DNA of 64,000 nucleotides from Bufo bufo (GCF_905171765.1 NC_053391.1:688133257-688197256), one strand, 5' to 3'. Shown: positions 34,055 through 45,690, counted from the stretch's first letter. Numbers and translations are program-made. Notes: a model not told the origin generated them from the letters alone.

Positions 34055-34625
34055 TGTCATGGGTAAAGGGAAAGGGGAAAACACCAGATACACACAAAAG
34101 AAATAGACAACAGTCTAGGCCTCAAAAGCTAAGGAAGAGGGATCGTGACCTCCTAGTAATCCCTAGGCCTTTCCCTAACTCCTGCCAGTATGAGCAGATC
34201 CTGATGGTGGAAATGCTCATACGCCGGATACCTATGCCCTGCTAAAACTGACGAGCACTAGGATAGGTAGCAGGAGACGAGACAGCTGGTTCCTTCCCAG
34301 ATGAAGAAACCCGCGTCTTCCTGAGGCCTAGAACCAAAACACACCAGAGAACAACAAACAGAAAAGTCAACAAGTACTTAGCTTTGAGATGTATGGAGAA
34401 GCAGGAGATCCAAGACAAACAAGCTCTAGCGACTCCAAGAGGAAATATCAACTGCATGGTCAGCAGTGCGAAGCGGACCTAAATAGAGCCTCATCACTGA
34501 TAACAAGCAGAACCTGAGGAGAGGTGAGATCCTGCCAAACAACAACATACAAAGAGGAAAACAGAGAGACCTGTCAGATAGCCTCACGTGCAGCAAGTTT
34601 ATCTGATCTTCTCACCTCTGTCACA
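34055..34625 (-). mobile_element. LTR on the minus strand
   Basis: On the minus strand it starts TGTGACAGAGG (34625) and ends ACCCATGACA (34055). It is preceded on that strand by a purine-rich ACAGGGGGGTACTATAAAGG segment like a polypurine tract, so it reads as the 3' LTR of an otherwise lost element. The five bases on each side do not match (CCGCG and GGAGG), so it is not a clean solo LTR. Confidence 0.6.
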
Positions 34626-34795
34626 GGAGGGACCTTTATAGTACCCCCCTGTGGAAAAACCAACCTTGCCACTGGGTTTTGGAGGGGCCTGGCTGCTGGC
34701 CTCTTGCCCCAGGATTATGGGCCCTCTCATCAGCCAGGCCTCATTTGTTCACAAAGGACTTGAACTAACTTGAACTCCTGGTCTAATTCGTGCCA
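34626..34795 (-). mobile_element. internal fragment of an LTR element
   Basis: 170 bp between two LTR-like sequences, including the purine-rich tract at its left. It has no open frame of note and belongs to the element of the LTR at 34055-34625. Confidence 0.4.
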
Positions 34796-35441
34796 TGTTG
34801 GGATGTTAAATGTCTGTGTATTGAAAAGGGTTGTGACATTGTATGTTTAAATGGTGATTTCTGTCTGTTGTCCCCACATGTGTATTGGTGATTTCCCTCT
34901 GTCTTGAGAGATAATTGGATTACTCCTCGGGTGTCTCCAGGACAGAGAGGAGGAAACCATGATACATTGTGGGGATGTATTGTCTCTGTGTATCCTGAAT
35001 TGCTACATATCTGTCCTGTGTTGCATTCTCCCTTCTGGTCCCCTAGGGGCGTGAACGATTGGTTGCTGTACTTACATTGTATGTGTTGTAACATATTGAT
35101 TGGTTGTATTTCAAAACCCTGTGGGCGGACCTGTATTTGCAACAACTGTAATAAAAACCAGGCTGGGTGTGCCAGCACTTGAGACCACTGCTTGACCCTC
35201 AACACGGAGCCTTGACTCGTTATTGGGGGGATCCACTGTCTGCTGTTAGAGACTGATTGCCAGGAGTGTAAGCTGATTCCTGTTCGTCTGCTAGCAGCTA
35301 TTCGTGAGGTTTCAGTTTGGAGTGCTATTTTGTATCCAGTTCGGGAGTTTGGTGTTCTGCAGTAGCTGGGCCTGTCTCTCAGAAAGGGGCCTATCGCCTA
35401 AACGGATTTTAACCCCTTGTCTGCTGAAACGGTCCGTTACA
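34796..35441. mobile_element. LTR-like sequence, orientation uncertain
   Basis: Bounded by TGTTGGGATG and CCGTTACA. Read on the plus strand it has a CCAAT-like GATTGGTTG (35098) and TAATAAAAACC (35149), then a U5-like stretch, as in an endogenous-retrovirus LTR. Read on the minus strand it starts TGTAACGGACC exactly after the G-run that ends gypsy element 2, similar to the start TGTTACGGACG of gypsy 3, so it could instead be the 3' LTR of gypsy 2. No target duplication settles the matter. Confidence 0.5.
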
Positions 35442-37460
35442 CCCCCCTTCTACGGATGACCTCCGAACACCCAGGACCGACCTTATCAGGATGTGCCCTG
35501 TGAAAGGCCTTCACAAGGCGACTGGCATTCACGTTGGTCGCCGGAACCCACATTCTTTCCTCTGGAGCGTATCCCTTCCAGTGCACGAGATACTGAAGAG
35601 ATCCACGAAAAATATGTGAGTTCACTATTCTGGCGATCTGAAACTCAAGATTACCATCCACCATGACAGGAGGGGGTGGCAGGGAGGACGGTTCAGCAGG
35701 TTCGACATATCTTTTAAGCAATGACTTGTAAAATACATTATGAATTTATGAAGCATGCAGAAGTTCAAGACGAAAAGCCACCGGATTAATAATGGCAGAG
35801 ATCTTGTATGGCCCGATAAACCTTGGCCCTAACTTCCAAGAGGGCACCTTCAACTTAATGTTTTTGTGGACAGCCACACAGAATCACCCACTCTCAGGTC
35901 CGGACCACTCATACGTCTCTTGTCAGCCATACGTTTATACTTTTTGTCCATTTTATTTAAATTGTTTTGAATCTTCCGCCAAATAGATGACAATGAACAG
36001 GAGAATCTTTCCTCTTCAGGTATACCAGAAGTCTCAGTACCAGAAAATGTGCTAAATTGCAGATGGAACCCATATGTAAACCTGATAATGTTTTAAAGTG
36101 CGCCATCTTGCTGAAGCGGTAAACAGCCACCAGAATCGCAGTTTTCCCAGAAGAATTAGGCAAATCTGTGATAAAGTCCATGGACAAATGAGTCCAGGGT
36201 CAGAATGAGATACACAAGGGAAGGAGAGATCCTGAAGGCCGAGTATGAGTCACCTTAGCACGCGCTCAAGTCTCGCAAGCTGCCACATAGCCCTCAACAC
36301 ATTTACGTAACCCTAGCCACCAGAATCTCTGGGAAATGAGATCCAGAGTGGATCTGCTCCCAGGGTGTCCCATAAGAACAGTATTGTGATGTTCCTTAAA
36401 CACCTCGTGTCGTAGTTCCGAAGGGACAAAAACAACTTTCCTGGAGGACAGCAATCAGGTGCCTCTCCCTGGGCCTCCAACACCTCTGCCTCAAGTTCAG
36501 GATAAGGAGCGGATACAACCACCTAATCAGCCAATATCAAGCAGGATCCTCCAAATCACCCCCGGGAAAACTATGCGACAAGGCATCCGCTTTGACGTTT
36601 TTAAACCCAGGGCGATAAGTGACAAATTAAATATAGTAAAAAACAATAACCATCTGGCCTGCCTTGGGTTCAGACGTTTAGCCAACTCCAGGTAAGCCAG
36701 ATTTTTGTCATCAGTAATTACCGTAATGGGATGAATCGCTCCTTCCAACCAATGACGCCATTCCTCAAAAGCCAATTTAATGGCCAGCAACTCTCTATCA
36801 CCTACATCATAATTTTTTTCGGCAGAAGAGATTTTTTTACAGAAAAAAGCACAAGGGCGCCATTTGCTAGGAGAAGGACCCTGTGACAAGATTGCTCCAA
36901 CCCCTACCTCTGATGTGTCAACTTCCACAATGAATGGTTGTTTGTGACACATCAGGTTGCACCAGAATAGGAGCAGAAGCAAGACATTCCTTTATCGCTG
37001 AAAAAGCATGTAATTCTTCTTCAGACCAGACTGAGAAATCCGTGCCTTTCTTAGTCATATCAGTAAAAGGTTTAACAACAGTTGAGTAATTCAAGATAAA
37101 TTTACGGTAGTAGTTGGTGAACCCCAAATATCGCATGAGTGCCGTAAAGGGAACCTGTCACCGGGATTTTGTGTATAGAGCTGAGGACATGGGTTGCTAG
37201 ATCGCCGCTAGCACATATGCAATACCCAGTCCCCATAGCTCTGGGTGATTTTATTGTGTAAAAAAAACGATTTGATACATATGCAAATTAACCTGAGATG
37301 AGTCCTGTCCCTGACTCATCTCAGGGACAGGACTCATCTCAGGATAATTTGCATATGTATCAAATCTTTTTTTTTTACACAATAAAAGCACACAGAGCTA
37401 TGGAGACTGGGTATTGTGGATGTGCTTACGGTGATCTAGCAACCCAAGTCCTCAGCTCTA

Positions 37461-38958
37461 CAGGGAGTGCAGAATTATTAGGCAAGTTGTATTTTTGAGG
37501 ATTAATTTTATTATTGAACAACAACCATGTTCTCAATGAACCCAAAAATTCATTAGTTTTAGCTATTTTAGGGGGATATCTGTGTGTGCAGGTGACTATT
37601 ACTGTGCTTAATTATTAGGCAACTTAACAAAAAACAAATATATACCCATTTCAATTATTTATTTTTACCAGTGAAAACAATATAACATCTCAACATTCAC
37701 AAATATACATTTCTGACATTCAAAAACAAAACAAAAACAAATCAGTGACCAATATAGCCACCTTTCTTTGCAAGGACACTCAAAAGCCTGCCATCCATGG
37801 ATTCTGTCAGTGTTTTGATCTGTTCACCATCAACATTGCGTGCAGCAGCAACCACAGCCTCCCAGACACTGTTCAGAGAGGTGTACTGTTTTCCCTCCTT
37901 GTAAATCTCAAATTTGATGATGGACCACAGGTTCTCAATGGGGTTCAGATCAGGTGATCTCAAGGAGGCCATGTCATTAGATTTTCTTCTTTTATACCCT
38001 TTCTTGCCAGCCACGCTGTGGAGTACTTGGACGCGTGTGATGGAGCATTGTCTTGCATGAAAATCATGTTTTTCTTGAAGGATGCAGACTTCTTCCTGTA
38101 CCACTGCTTGAAGAAGGTGTCTTCCAGAAACTGGCAGTAGGACTGAGAGTTGAGCTTGACTCCATCCTCAACCCGAAAAGGCCCCACAAGCTCATCTTTG
38201 ATGATACCAGCCCAAACCAGTACTCCACCTCCACCTTGCTGGCGTCTGAGACGGACTGGAGCTCTCTGCCCTTTACCAATCCAGCCACGGGCCCATCTCA
38301 TTTCATCAGTCCATAAAACCTTAGAAAAATCAGTCTTGAGATATTTCTTGGCCCAGTCTTGACGTTTCAGCTTGTGTGTCTTGTTCAGTGGTGGTCGTCT
38401 TTCAGCCTTTCTTACCTTGGCCATGTCTCTGAGTATTGCACACCTTGTGCTTTTGGGCACTCCAGTGATGTTGCAGCACTGAAATACGGCCAAACTGGTG
38501 GCAAGTGGCATCTTGGCAGCTGCACGCTTGACTTTTCTCAGTTCAGGGGCAGTTATTTTGCGCCTTGGTTTTTCCACACGCTTCTTGCGACCCTGTTGAC
38601 TATTTTGAATGAAACGCTTGATTGTTCGATGATCACGCTTCAGAAGCTTTGCAATTTTAATAGTGCTGCATCCCTCTGCAAGATATCTCATTATTTTTGA
38701 CTTTTCTGAGCCTGTCAAGTCCTTCTTTTGACCCATTTTGCCAAAGGAATGCCTAATAATTGCCTAATAATTATGCACACCGGATATAGGGTGTTGATGT
38801 CATTAGACCACACCCCTTCTCATTACAGAGATGCACATCACCTAATATGCTTAATTGGTAGTAGGCTTTCGAGCCTATACAGCTTGGAGTAAGACAACAT
38901 GCATAATCAGGATGATGTGGTCAAAATACTCATTTGCCTAATAATTCTGTACAGGGTG
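37461..38958 (-). mobile_element. Tc1/mariner element, defective copy
   Basis: 1498 bp with ends CAGGGAGTGCAGAATTATTA and, inverted, CACCCTGTACAGAATTATTA, flanked by TA on both sides (37459-37460, 38959-38960). It is the same family as the element at 61027-62578, inserted in a TATA of the fold-back element. Confidence 0.9.
37742..38736 (-). pseudogene. Tc1/mariner transposase, frameshifted
   Basis: Compared with the intact copy at 61344-62360, this one has an internal loss of eight codons just after the first catalytic aspartate (LWTDEMR, near 38300). A two-base insertion near 37957-37960 shifts frame after NLMTWPP, so the C-terminal third, including the catalytic glutamate in SPDLNPIENLW, is read in another frame (37742-38104). 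The N-terminal helix-turn-helix part (MGQKKDLTGSEKSKIMRYLA) is intact. Confidence 0.92.
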
Positions 38959-38992
38959 TATACACAAAATCCCGGTGACAGGTTCCCTTTAA

Positions 38993-39944
38993 GATCTTCG
39001 GGTCGATCCCAGTCCAACACAGCACAGACTTTTTCCGGATCCATATGAAAACCCGAAGATGAGAGTAGGAACCCCAGGAATTGCACTTCTGGGACTGCAA
39101 ATACACATTTCTCCATTTTAGCATACAATTTATTCTCTTTTAGGCTCTGTAAGAACTGTCTCACGTGATCCTCATGCGTCTCCATATCAGGGTAATAAAT
39201 TAAAATATCATCCAGATAAACCACCACAAACCTGCCCACCAGATGATGAAAGATGTCATTGATGAAGTGTCGAAAAACAGCATGAGCATTGGTCAAACCA
39301 AAAGGCATAACCAGATTCTCAAAATGACCCTCAGGAGTATTAAAGGCAGTTTTCCATTCGTCCACTTCCTTGACTCTTATCAGATTATATGCCCCCCTCA
39401 AATCCAACTGAGAGAACACCTTGGCGCCGACAAACTGATTGAATAAATCTGGGATCAAAGGAAGGGGATAGGCATCACGGATAGTGATGCGATTAAGCTC
39501 ACAGAAGTCCAAAAATGGCCTAAGAGTTCCATTCTTTTTAAAAAAAAAGAAGAACCCTGCAGCCACTGGTGATTTGGATGGTCTAATATGACCTTTAGCC
39601 AAACTCTCGGTGATATACTTTCGCATGGCTACTCTTTTGGGTTCAGAAAGATTATACAACCGAGAATTTGGCAATCTAGCTCCAGGAATAAGGTTGTCGG
39701 AGCAATCATACTCCAGATGAGGAGGCAAGTCCTGGTCTCCACCCTCAGAGAAAACATCACAAAAATCAGAAAGGAAAGAAGGTAACATTTTAGTAGTTAC
39801 AACAGAAAGCGATGTGCTGAGACAGTTGTCAAGGCAGTAATCACTCCAATCGAGAATCTGTCTCGCTTGCCAATCGATGGTAGGGTTATGTTTGGTTAAC
39901 CATGGTAAACCTAGCACCAGAGGATCAGGCAGACCCTCCAGCAC
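38993..39944 (-). pseudogene. reverse transcriptase segment of gypsy element 2
   Basis: The longest open part of gypsy 2 (about 317 codons before it runs into the nested insertion). It covers the end of protease/linker and the RT fingers and palm. The catalytic YLDD (near 39205) is intact. An A-run at 39538-39548 has enlarged FFVKKKNG to FFFFFKKNG. Confidence 0.88.
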
Positions 39945-40151
39945 AAAACATAAAATGGATTCAATATGAGAATCTCACACCTTTAAGTGAATGTTCTGCA
40001 CCATTTGAGACAGACACTTTTGAGAGAGAGGGGTGGAATCAATCTCAAACACAGAAATATTTTTGTCTAATGCGCTTGTTGTCAAACCATGCATACGGAC
40101 AAACTGGCCATTCACTAGGTTAACCCCTGCCCCAGTGTCAATAAATACTTC

Positions 40152-41230
40152 TGTAACACCCCAGAGTTGTGTTACTAAACTCTTTTACCCCGCTACAACC
40201 TGTTAAGTGTATTTACCTTGTCATCTGATGTAATTTTACATAACATCCTCACAAATGTGCATTGTAATCCTTGTTACATATATATTGCTATAATTTCTAT
40301 GTTCACCAGCAGGTGGCAGCAATGTGTTCAGCAAGGACCTAGCCAGTTTAGTGTTTCTGAACTGGAATAGTTCATTCCAGTTCAGCTCCCCCCTCTATGA
40401 GCAGAAGTGGGCTGGCCCAGTTCCTGCCTCATGGGGAGGGAAGGAAGTTAAGTTAGTGTGCCAGCCACCCCGGCTAGGAAAAGGCTGTGCATGTAGGAGC
40501 TCCCAGATATAGGGATCCAAGCCAGGATCTTGTCTCGGTTGAGACAATTGATCATCATCCCCAGCCTGAGCCTTTCAGCCTCAGCTGGAAGAAAGCAAGC
40601 AGACAACTCCAGAATTCCAGGAAGAAGCATACCCTGTGAAGATAGCTGTATGCATACTCTCAGCTAGTCAGTCCCCAGACAGCAGAAGATAGACACAGCA
40701 GAAGCCAAATTTCTGCCAGTTACAGAGCTATCAAGCAGACGTCTTTTTCCTGCAAAGCTCCAGGCACATGATAGAACAGAAGATATATTCCTGCCACACA
40801 TTGCCAAAACCTGCTGGGACCAAAGACTAATGCTGTACCTTGCTTGGATGAAAGCTACAACTAGTAAAGACAAGTTTGAACTTTACCTAAGGTCTGGATC
40901 TCAATTACTGCTGCAAATTCCTCTATTACTCCTACTAGCACCACACTCAATTTATTGCAAGTGAGCCAGGATCCAGGAGTCCAGCCGTACCCAGGTAGGA
41001 GACACCGTTGACACAATTACTACCACCATACAGAGATATTACACCACTCTGGCATTCCTGACCTGGTACGTGAGTTACACCACCTTAATGGGCCCTGTGA
41101 CAGTACCCTGCGCATGCTGCAATTGGCATCATGAACAAACTCTAGACTATTACACCCATATCCTGACCCACTGCATAATTTGGCGTCCGTGTAACCGTAC
41201 CACGGTCCTGCTCATTGCAATTTTGGCGTC
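40152..41230 (+). mobile_element. LTR and leader of an LTR element (coding a cold-shock-like ORF)
   Basis: Starts TGTAACACCCCAGAG inside the protease of gypsy 2, so it inserted there. An LTR end is likely near 41102 (CCCTGTGACA), but I cannot fix it because no second LTR is in the window. Downstream, TTTGGCGTCACTGGAACAGG (41221-41240) resembles a TGGCG-type lysine-tRNA primer site. That site, the LTR-like start and the following ORF together suggest the 5' end of an LTR retroelement. Confidence 0.6.
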
Positions 41231-41315
41231 ACTGGAACAGGATCAGATTGAATTGTGTGCCTATCCCTGCTACAACAGAACTGGATCCAATTGTGTGCCA
41301 ACATGATCAAATTTC

Positions 41316-42554
41316 ATGTTTTACAGTACTGCAAGATCTGAGAATTGTGCCAAAACCCTGAAAATGGACTTTATTACTTTTATTGCGGGACCAGAAAACG
41401 CTGCATTGTGCGCGTCAGCACTACAAGAGTTAATCAGCCATTTTTCCCTCATGGCTCAGTGTCTTCATGGCTTTCAAGAGCGCGAAAATGATGACTACGC
41501 CCTCCTAGAAGCGGGAACTCTCAAGCCTGCCCACCAAGAACTTTGCAATTTGAGCCAAGGGAGTGCAGACTCCTCCCTCTGGGCTCCACCCTCACTTCCT
41601 GAATGCATCCCGACAGAGGAGCCAAGGAAGATGGCACTCCCATCACCTAAATGGGACCAGATGACGATACAGGGAGAACTCGTCTACGAGGCCACCGTAC
41701 CTGAGATTTGGGTCTCCCAGCTCGTGAAGAGAGCTGGCCCCTGCACGTTTGGAGAGTCCCTGGAGCCTGCGCATGCCACCACTAGTGGAGAGACAGCCTC
41801 CACCGATCAAGTCAAGATGGCCACCGCACTCAAGCCTGCTCCCACGGAAGACCTCAACAGCGAAGTCGTTCAGGCACTGGAAGTGCCTGCACTGCCAAGT
41901 ATCCCATCGCCAGCGACCAGTGTCCTGGCCCAGGAACAAGCTGCGTCCTCCAAGGAGCCAAACACAGTCCCGAAAACAGCAGCGACCGACGACGATGATC
42001 ACCAGGAGGCCCCGGAACCGGCCGCCTGGCCGCGACATCAGGTAGGAGCAGACGCACTCCCTGAGGCCCAGGCCCGGTCCGAAGCTGCCCCTGCACCGCT
42101 CCCGGTGGGTCCCGATACCCCTGATAGGCCCAAGCCTGCTCCGCCATGCACACATACTGGTGCGGTGGAGGCGGCTGAAACTTCCACTCCGCCGCCTAGA
42201 ACCAATACCGTCAGAGCAGGACGTTTGAACCCAGAAGTCCCATGGGAGATCACTACTCATGCCCAGACGGCCTGGGAATATAAATCAGCCGTGGAGGAAT
42301 GGGTGAAACAAGTTATAGATGATCCCCAGCCAGGAGACCCTAAGCTAACCAGACGCACTGGGACTGTGCCCTGGTTCTCAGTTGAAAGAGGAGTGGGTTC
42401 CCTCCAGGACAGTCATTCCGGTGCTGAGATATTTGTGGGCTGCCACAATGTTAAGCGACATTACTTGCCCCAGGCCCGTCACAACCTGTACGCAGTGGAC
42501 CAAGTGGAATACACCCGCATGCGCTCAATCCAAGGCCCATTTGCTGCCGAGTGA
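41316..42554 (+). CDS. 412-aa ORF of an LTR element with a C-terminal cold-shock-like domain
   Basis: An uninterrupted frame in an otherwise repeat-derived region. Residues about 24-75 are predicted helical (MDFITFIAGPENAALCASAL). Residues about 120-320 are low-complexity, rich in Pro, Ala, Glu and Thr. Residues about 320-345 read WEYKSAVEEWVKQVIDDPQP. Residues 349-403 match the cold-shock (Y-box) fold pattern: GTVPWFSVERGVGSLQDS, then AEIFVG, VKRHYL, LYAVDQVEY. The anchors GTV-WF-V-G-G, (E/D)-(I/V)-FV and V-E-(Y/F) are kept. The aromatic residues of RNP1 (GYGF becomes GVGS) and the RNP2 histidine (FVHQ becomes FVGC) are not. There is no zinc knuckle. Position after an LTR and leader suggests a Gag-like role, with the domain possibly binding RNA; this is inference. 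Confidence 0.6.
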   Translation: MFYSTARSENCAKTLKMDFITFIAGPENAALCASALQELISHFSLMAQCLHGFQERENDDYALLEAGTLKPAHQELCNLSQGSADSSLWAPPSLPECIPTEEPRKMALPSPKWDQMTIQGELVYEATVPEIWVSQLVKRAGPCTFGESLEPAHATTSGETASTDQVKMATALKPAPTEDLNSEVVQALEVPALPSIPSPATSVLAQEQAASSKEPNTVPKTAATDDDDHQEAPEPAAWPRHQVGADALPEAQARSEAAPAPLPVGPDTPDRPKPAPPCTHTGAVEAAETSTPPPRTNTVRAGRLNPEVPWEITTHAQTAWEYKSAVEEWVKQVIDDPQPGDPKLTRRTGTVPWFSVERGVGSLQDSHSGAEIFVGCHNVKRHYLPQARHNLYAVDQVEYTRMRSIQGPFAAE

Positions 42555-42902
42555 CCCTGCTGGCCAAACCTTTATCCCCTGCAGTTACCCCAGAGACCTG
42601 GCATGAGGACCCAGGCTCTGCAGGGAGAGTCCGTTGTCTGCAAGAAACTCAGGATGGCAGGTTACGTTTCAAGGAACAGCCGCAGCCTGAACCTGAACCA
42701 CTCATCCCTGACCTGGCTGCACCACCAGCACTACAGGTGGGCAAGATAAATAACTCTGTTCTAGCATTCAACCCCAGGGTGCAACCATATGCGTTACCGT
42801 GAAAGCAGCCCAGGCACCCCCTGTTTGCCTTCCAGAACCCCTTCAGCCGGAGGTATTAACCGCCTCTGCACCGGCTAAGGATCCCGGCTTGCAGCATGTC
42901 AC
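42555..42902 (+). pseudogene. continuation of the cold-shock ORF in another frame
   Basis: After the stop at 42552-42554, a second frame (42551-42802) reads VTLLAKPLSPAVTPETWHED and then PQPEPEPLIPDLAAPPA, in the same Pro/Glu-rich style and starting where a cold-shock domain would finish. So the original protein was probably longer, with a frameshift near 42550. The hAT terminus at 42903 cuts the element off. Confidence 0.5.
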
Positions 42903-45690
42903 TAGAGATGTCCCGAATTATTCGCCGGCGAATAGTTCCCGGCGAACATAGCTTGTTTGCGTTCGCCGCGGCGGGCGAACATATGCGATGTTCGGTCCTC
43001 CCCCTATTCGTCATCATTGTGTAAACTTTGACCTTGTACCTCACAGTCAGCAGACACATTCCAGCCAATCAGCAGCAGACCCTCCCTCCCAGACCCTCCC
43101 ACCACCTGGACAGCATCCATTTTAGATTCATTCGGAAGCTGCAGTCTTAGTGAGAGGAGGGACAGTGCAGCTGCTGCTGATTTAATAGGGAAATCGATAG
43201 CTAGGCTAGTGTATTCAGTGTCCACTACAGTCCTGAAAGACTCATCTGACCTCTGCTGTAAGGACAGCACCCCAAAAAGCCCTTTTAAGGCCTAGAACAT
43301 CATTCTGCTTTTTTTTCCCTTTGTAATCTAATTGCAGTTGCCTGCCAGCGTGTGTGTCAGGCTCACAGCATATACTGTGCCCACTTGCCCAGTGCCACCA
43401 CTCATATCTGGTGTCACAGTAGCTTGCATTTAAAAAAATAAAAATAAATTTTTTGACTATAATAGCAGTCAGTTGCCGACACGCGCGTGTGTTTCTTGCG
43501 CTGCAAGTGCATAGTGTCACCAGCGCAACTCATATCTGGTGTCACATTCGATTACATTTAAAGAAAAACAACAATTTTGACTGTGAATAAATAGCAGTCA
43601 GTTGCACACACGTGTTTGTGTGTTTAAGGCCCAGCTGCCAGTGCATAGTGTCACTTCAGCGCCATTCATTTCTGGTGTCACATTGGATTCCATTTAAAGA
43701 AAAACAACAATTTTGACTGTGAATAAATAGCAGTCAGTTGCACACACTTCAGCACAACTCATATCTGGTGTCACAGTAGCTTGCATGCATAGTACAATTT
43801 AACTAATCTAAAAAAAATTACAGGCAGAGGCAGGCCACCCCGCAGGGGCCGTCGTGGTCATAATGCTGTGAATCCCTTTGGCCCTAGAATAATGGCCAGT
43901 GTTCAGAGGCCACATACCCTGAACTCAAAAAGTTCTGAGGACATAGTTGACTGGCTAACACAGGACACCCAATCTTCTACAGCTTCCGCTCGGAACCTTG
44001 ACGCACCATCCTCCTCCAGCTCAGCTTCGGGCACCTCTCAAGTTACCACTCGCCCACCTGACGCCACCACCAACACTAGCTGCTTCACTTGATCTGTCAG
44101 AGGAATTATTTACACATCAGTTGGAAGAAATGAGTAATGCGCAACCATTATTCCCAGAGGATGTAGATAACAGGGATATGTCTCAGTCAGGCAGCATTAC
44201 ACACATGGACGTACGGTGTGATGATGATGATGTTGTACCCGCTGCTGCTTCCTTTGCTGAGTTGTCAGATACAAGTGAAGCGGTTGATGATGACGATGTG
44301 TCTCTGGATGTCACGTGGGTGCCCGCTCAAAGAGAAGAAGAACAGGTGGAAAGTTCTGAGGGGGTAGGTCGTCGCAAGGAGCTAGTGGCACAGTCAAACA
44401 GCATGCATCGGCACCCAGGGTCAGCCAGACAGCACGCCAATCAACACATGCTGTTGCCACCACCAGAATGCCGTCATTGCAGAGCTCAGCAGTGTGGCAT
44501 TTTATGTGTGTGTCTGCCTCTGACAACAACGATGCCATTTGCAACCTGTGCCAAAAGAATCATGGGAAGTCCAACACCCACCTAGGTACAACTGCTTTGC
44601 GAAGGTACATGATCGCACATCACAAACGCCTATGAGATCAACACATGAGTACAAGCAGCACACAAACTCAAAGCCGCCATCCTCCTCCTGGTACAGCATC
44701 TTCAGTCATGTCAACCACTGCTGTCCTCCTTGCCCCCTCTCAACCATTCGCAACTCCGTCTCTCGCCTTGAGCAGTTCCTGCTCATCTGCCCACAGTCAG
44801 GTTTCTGTCAAGGACATGTTTGAGCGTAAGAAGCCAATGTCACAAAGTCACCCCCTTGCCCGGCGTCTGACAGCTGGCTTGTCTGAACTCTTAGCCCGCC
44901 AGCTTTTACCATACAAGCTGGTGGAGTCTGAGGCCTTCAAAAATTTTGTAACTATTGGGACACCGCAGTGGAAGGTACCCAGCCGAAATTTCTGTGCACA
45001 AAAGGCAATCCCCAACCTGTACTCGATTGTGCAAAAGGAAGTAATGGCATGTCTGTCACACCGTGTTGGGGCAAAGGTCCATCTGACCACTGATATCTGG
45101 TCTGTAAAGCACGGTCAGGGCAGGTATATCATCTACTCTGCGCATTGGGTAAACCTGCTGATGGCTGCCAAGCATGGAATGCGTGGTTCTGCAGAGGAGT
45201 TGGTGACACCACCACGACTTGCAGGCAGGCCTGCTGCCACCTCCTCTACTCCTCCTACTCCATCCTCTTCCATAACCTCCTCGGTTGAGTCCTCTTCTGC
45301 TGCTGCATCTTGCTCCACATCAACGGCACCCCCCAGCTCCCCAGGGGCTATTCCACATCCCGGATACGACAGTGTCACGCCGTCTTGGGGTTGACTTGCC
45401 TGAAAGCAGAGAGTCACACCGGACCAGGACTCCTGTCCGCCCTGAACGTACAGGTGGATCAGTGGCTGACTCCGCACCAACTGGAGATCGGCAAAGTGGT
45501 GTGTGACAACGGAAGCAATTTGTTGGCGGCATTGAATTTGGGCAAGTTGACACATGTGCTGTGCATGGCACATGTGTGTAATCTGATCGTACAATGCTTT
45601 GTGCATAAGTACCCAGGCTTACAGGACGTCCTGAAGCAGGCCAGGAAGGTGTGTGGCCATTTCAGGCGTTCCTACACGGCCAAGAGCAAA
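42903..45690 (+). mobile_element. truncated hAT element C (plus strand)
   Basis: 5' terminus TAGAGATGTCCCGAA at 42903, near-palindrome at 42915-42938, GTTCGCC-type motifs, and subterminal repeats at 43340-43800 with ACTCATATCTGGTGTCACA. A transposase fragment follows, then an abrupt junction near 45682-45690 with sequence from the 3' end of a related element in the opposite orientation. Confidence 0.85.
43822..45690 (+). pseudogene. hAT transposase, N-terminal half, element C
   Basis: Starts with a possible splice acceptor (AAAAAAATTACAG) before GRGRPPRRGRRG, then FGPRIMASVQR and LNSKSSEDIVDWL. An acidic stretch follows, then the CNLC-type part of the BED finger (frame-shifted, with TTMPFATCAKR), then GTTALRRYMIAHHKRL, the His half of the finger that copies A and B have lost. 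The core continues with HLTTDIWSVKHGQGRYI, then CDNGSNLLAALNLGKLTHVL and KVCGHFRRSYTA, ending at the junction. The catalytic C-terminus and hATC are missing. There are at least three frame changes (near 44040, 44590-44640 and 45390) and a TGA after HHKRL. Confidence 0.85.

Larger units (their letters stand above)
37148..38988. mobile_element. fold-back TTAA element carrying a Tc1 insertion
   Basis: Its ends are AGGGAACCTGTCACCGGGAT and, inverted, ATCCCGGTGACAGGTTCCCT. Flanks are GTAA (one base off) and TTAA (38989-38992). Without the Tc1 copy it is about 340 bp and nearly all of it is a long inverted repeat: 37148-37305 pairs with 37315-37460 plus 38959-38988. The loop holds GATGAGTCCTGTCCCTGACT, which can itself fold. 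Confidence 0.82.
35437..40150 (-). pseudogene. pol: pol of gypsy element 2, broken and interrupted
   Basis: Right to left on the minus strand: a protease start VFIDTGAGVN (40140-40115); the bridge LGLPWLTKHNPTIDW; reverse transcriptase with LRPFLDFCELNRITI, MPFGLTNA and YLDDILIYY (39944-38993); RT thumb GFTNYYRKFI and RNase [19 protein letters not shown] (37143-36527); an integrase zinc-binding remnant HHNTVLMGHPGS (36454-36266); [13 protein letters not shown] (36187) with the rest of the catalytic core deleted; a connector; and a chromodomain LEFQIARIVNSH, YLVHWKGYAPEERMW ending at 35437. It is interrupted at 37148-38988 by a nested TTAA element, and truncated at 40150 by another LTR element. 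Several frame changes occur. It belongs with gypsy 3 by its protease and LTR style. Confidence 0.88.
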
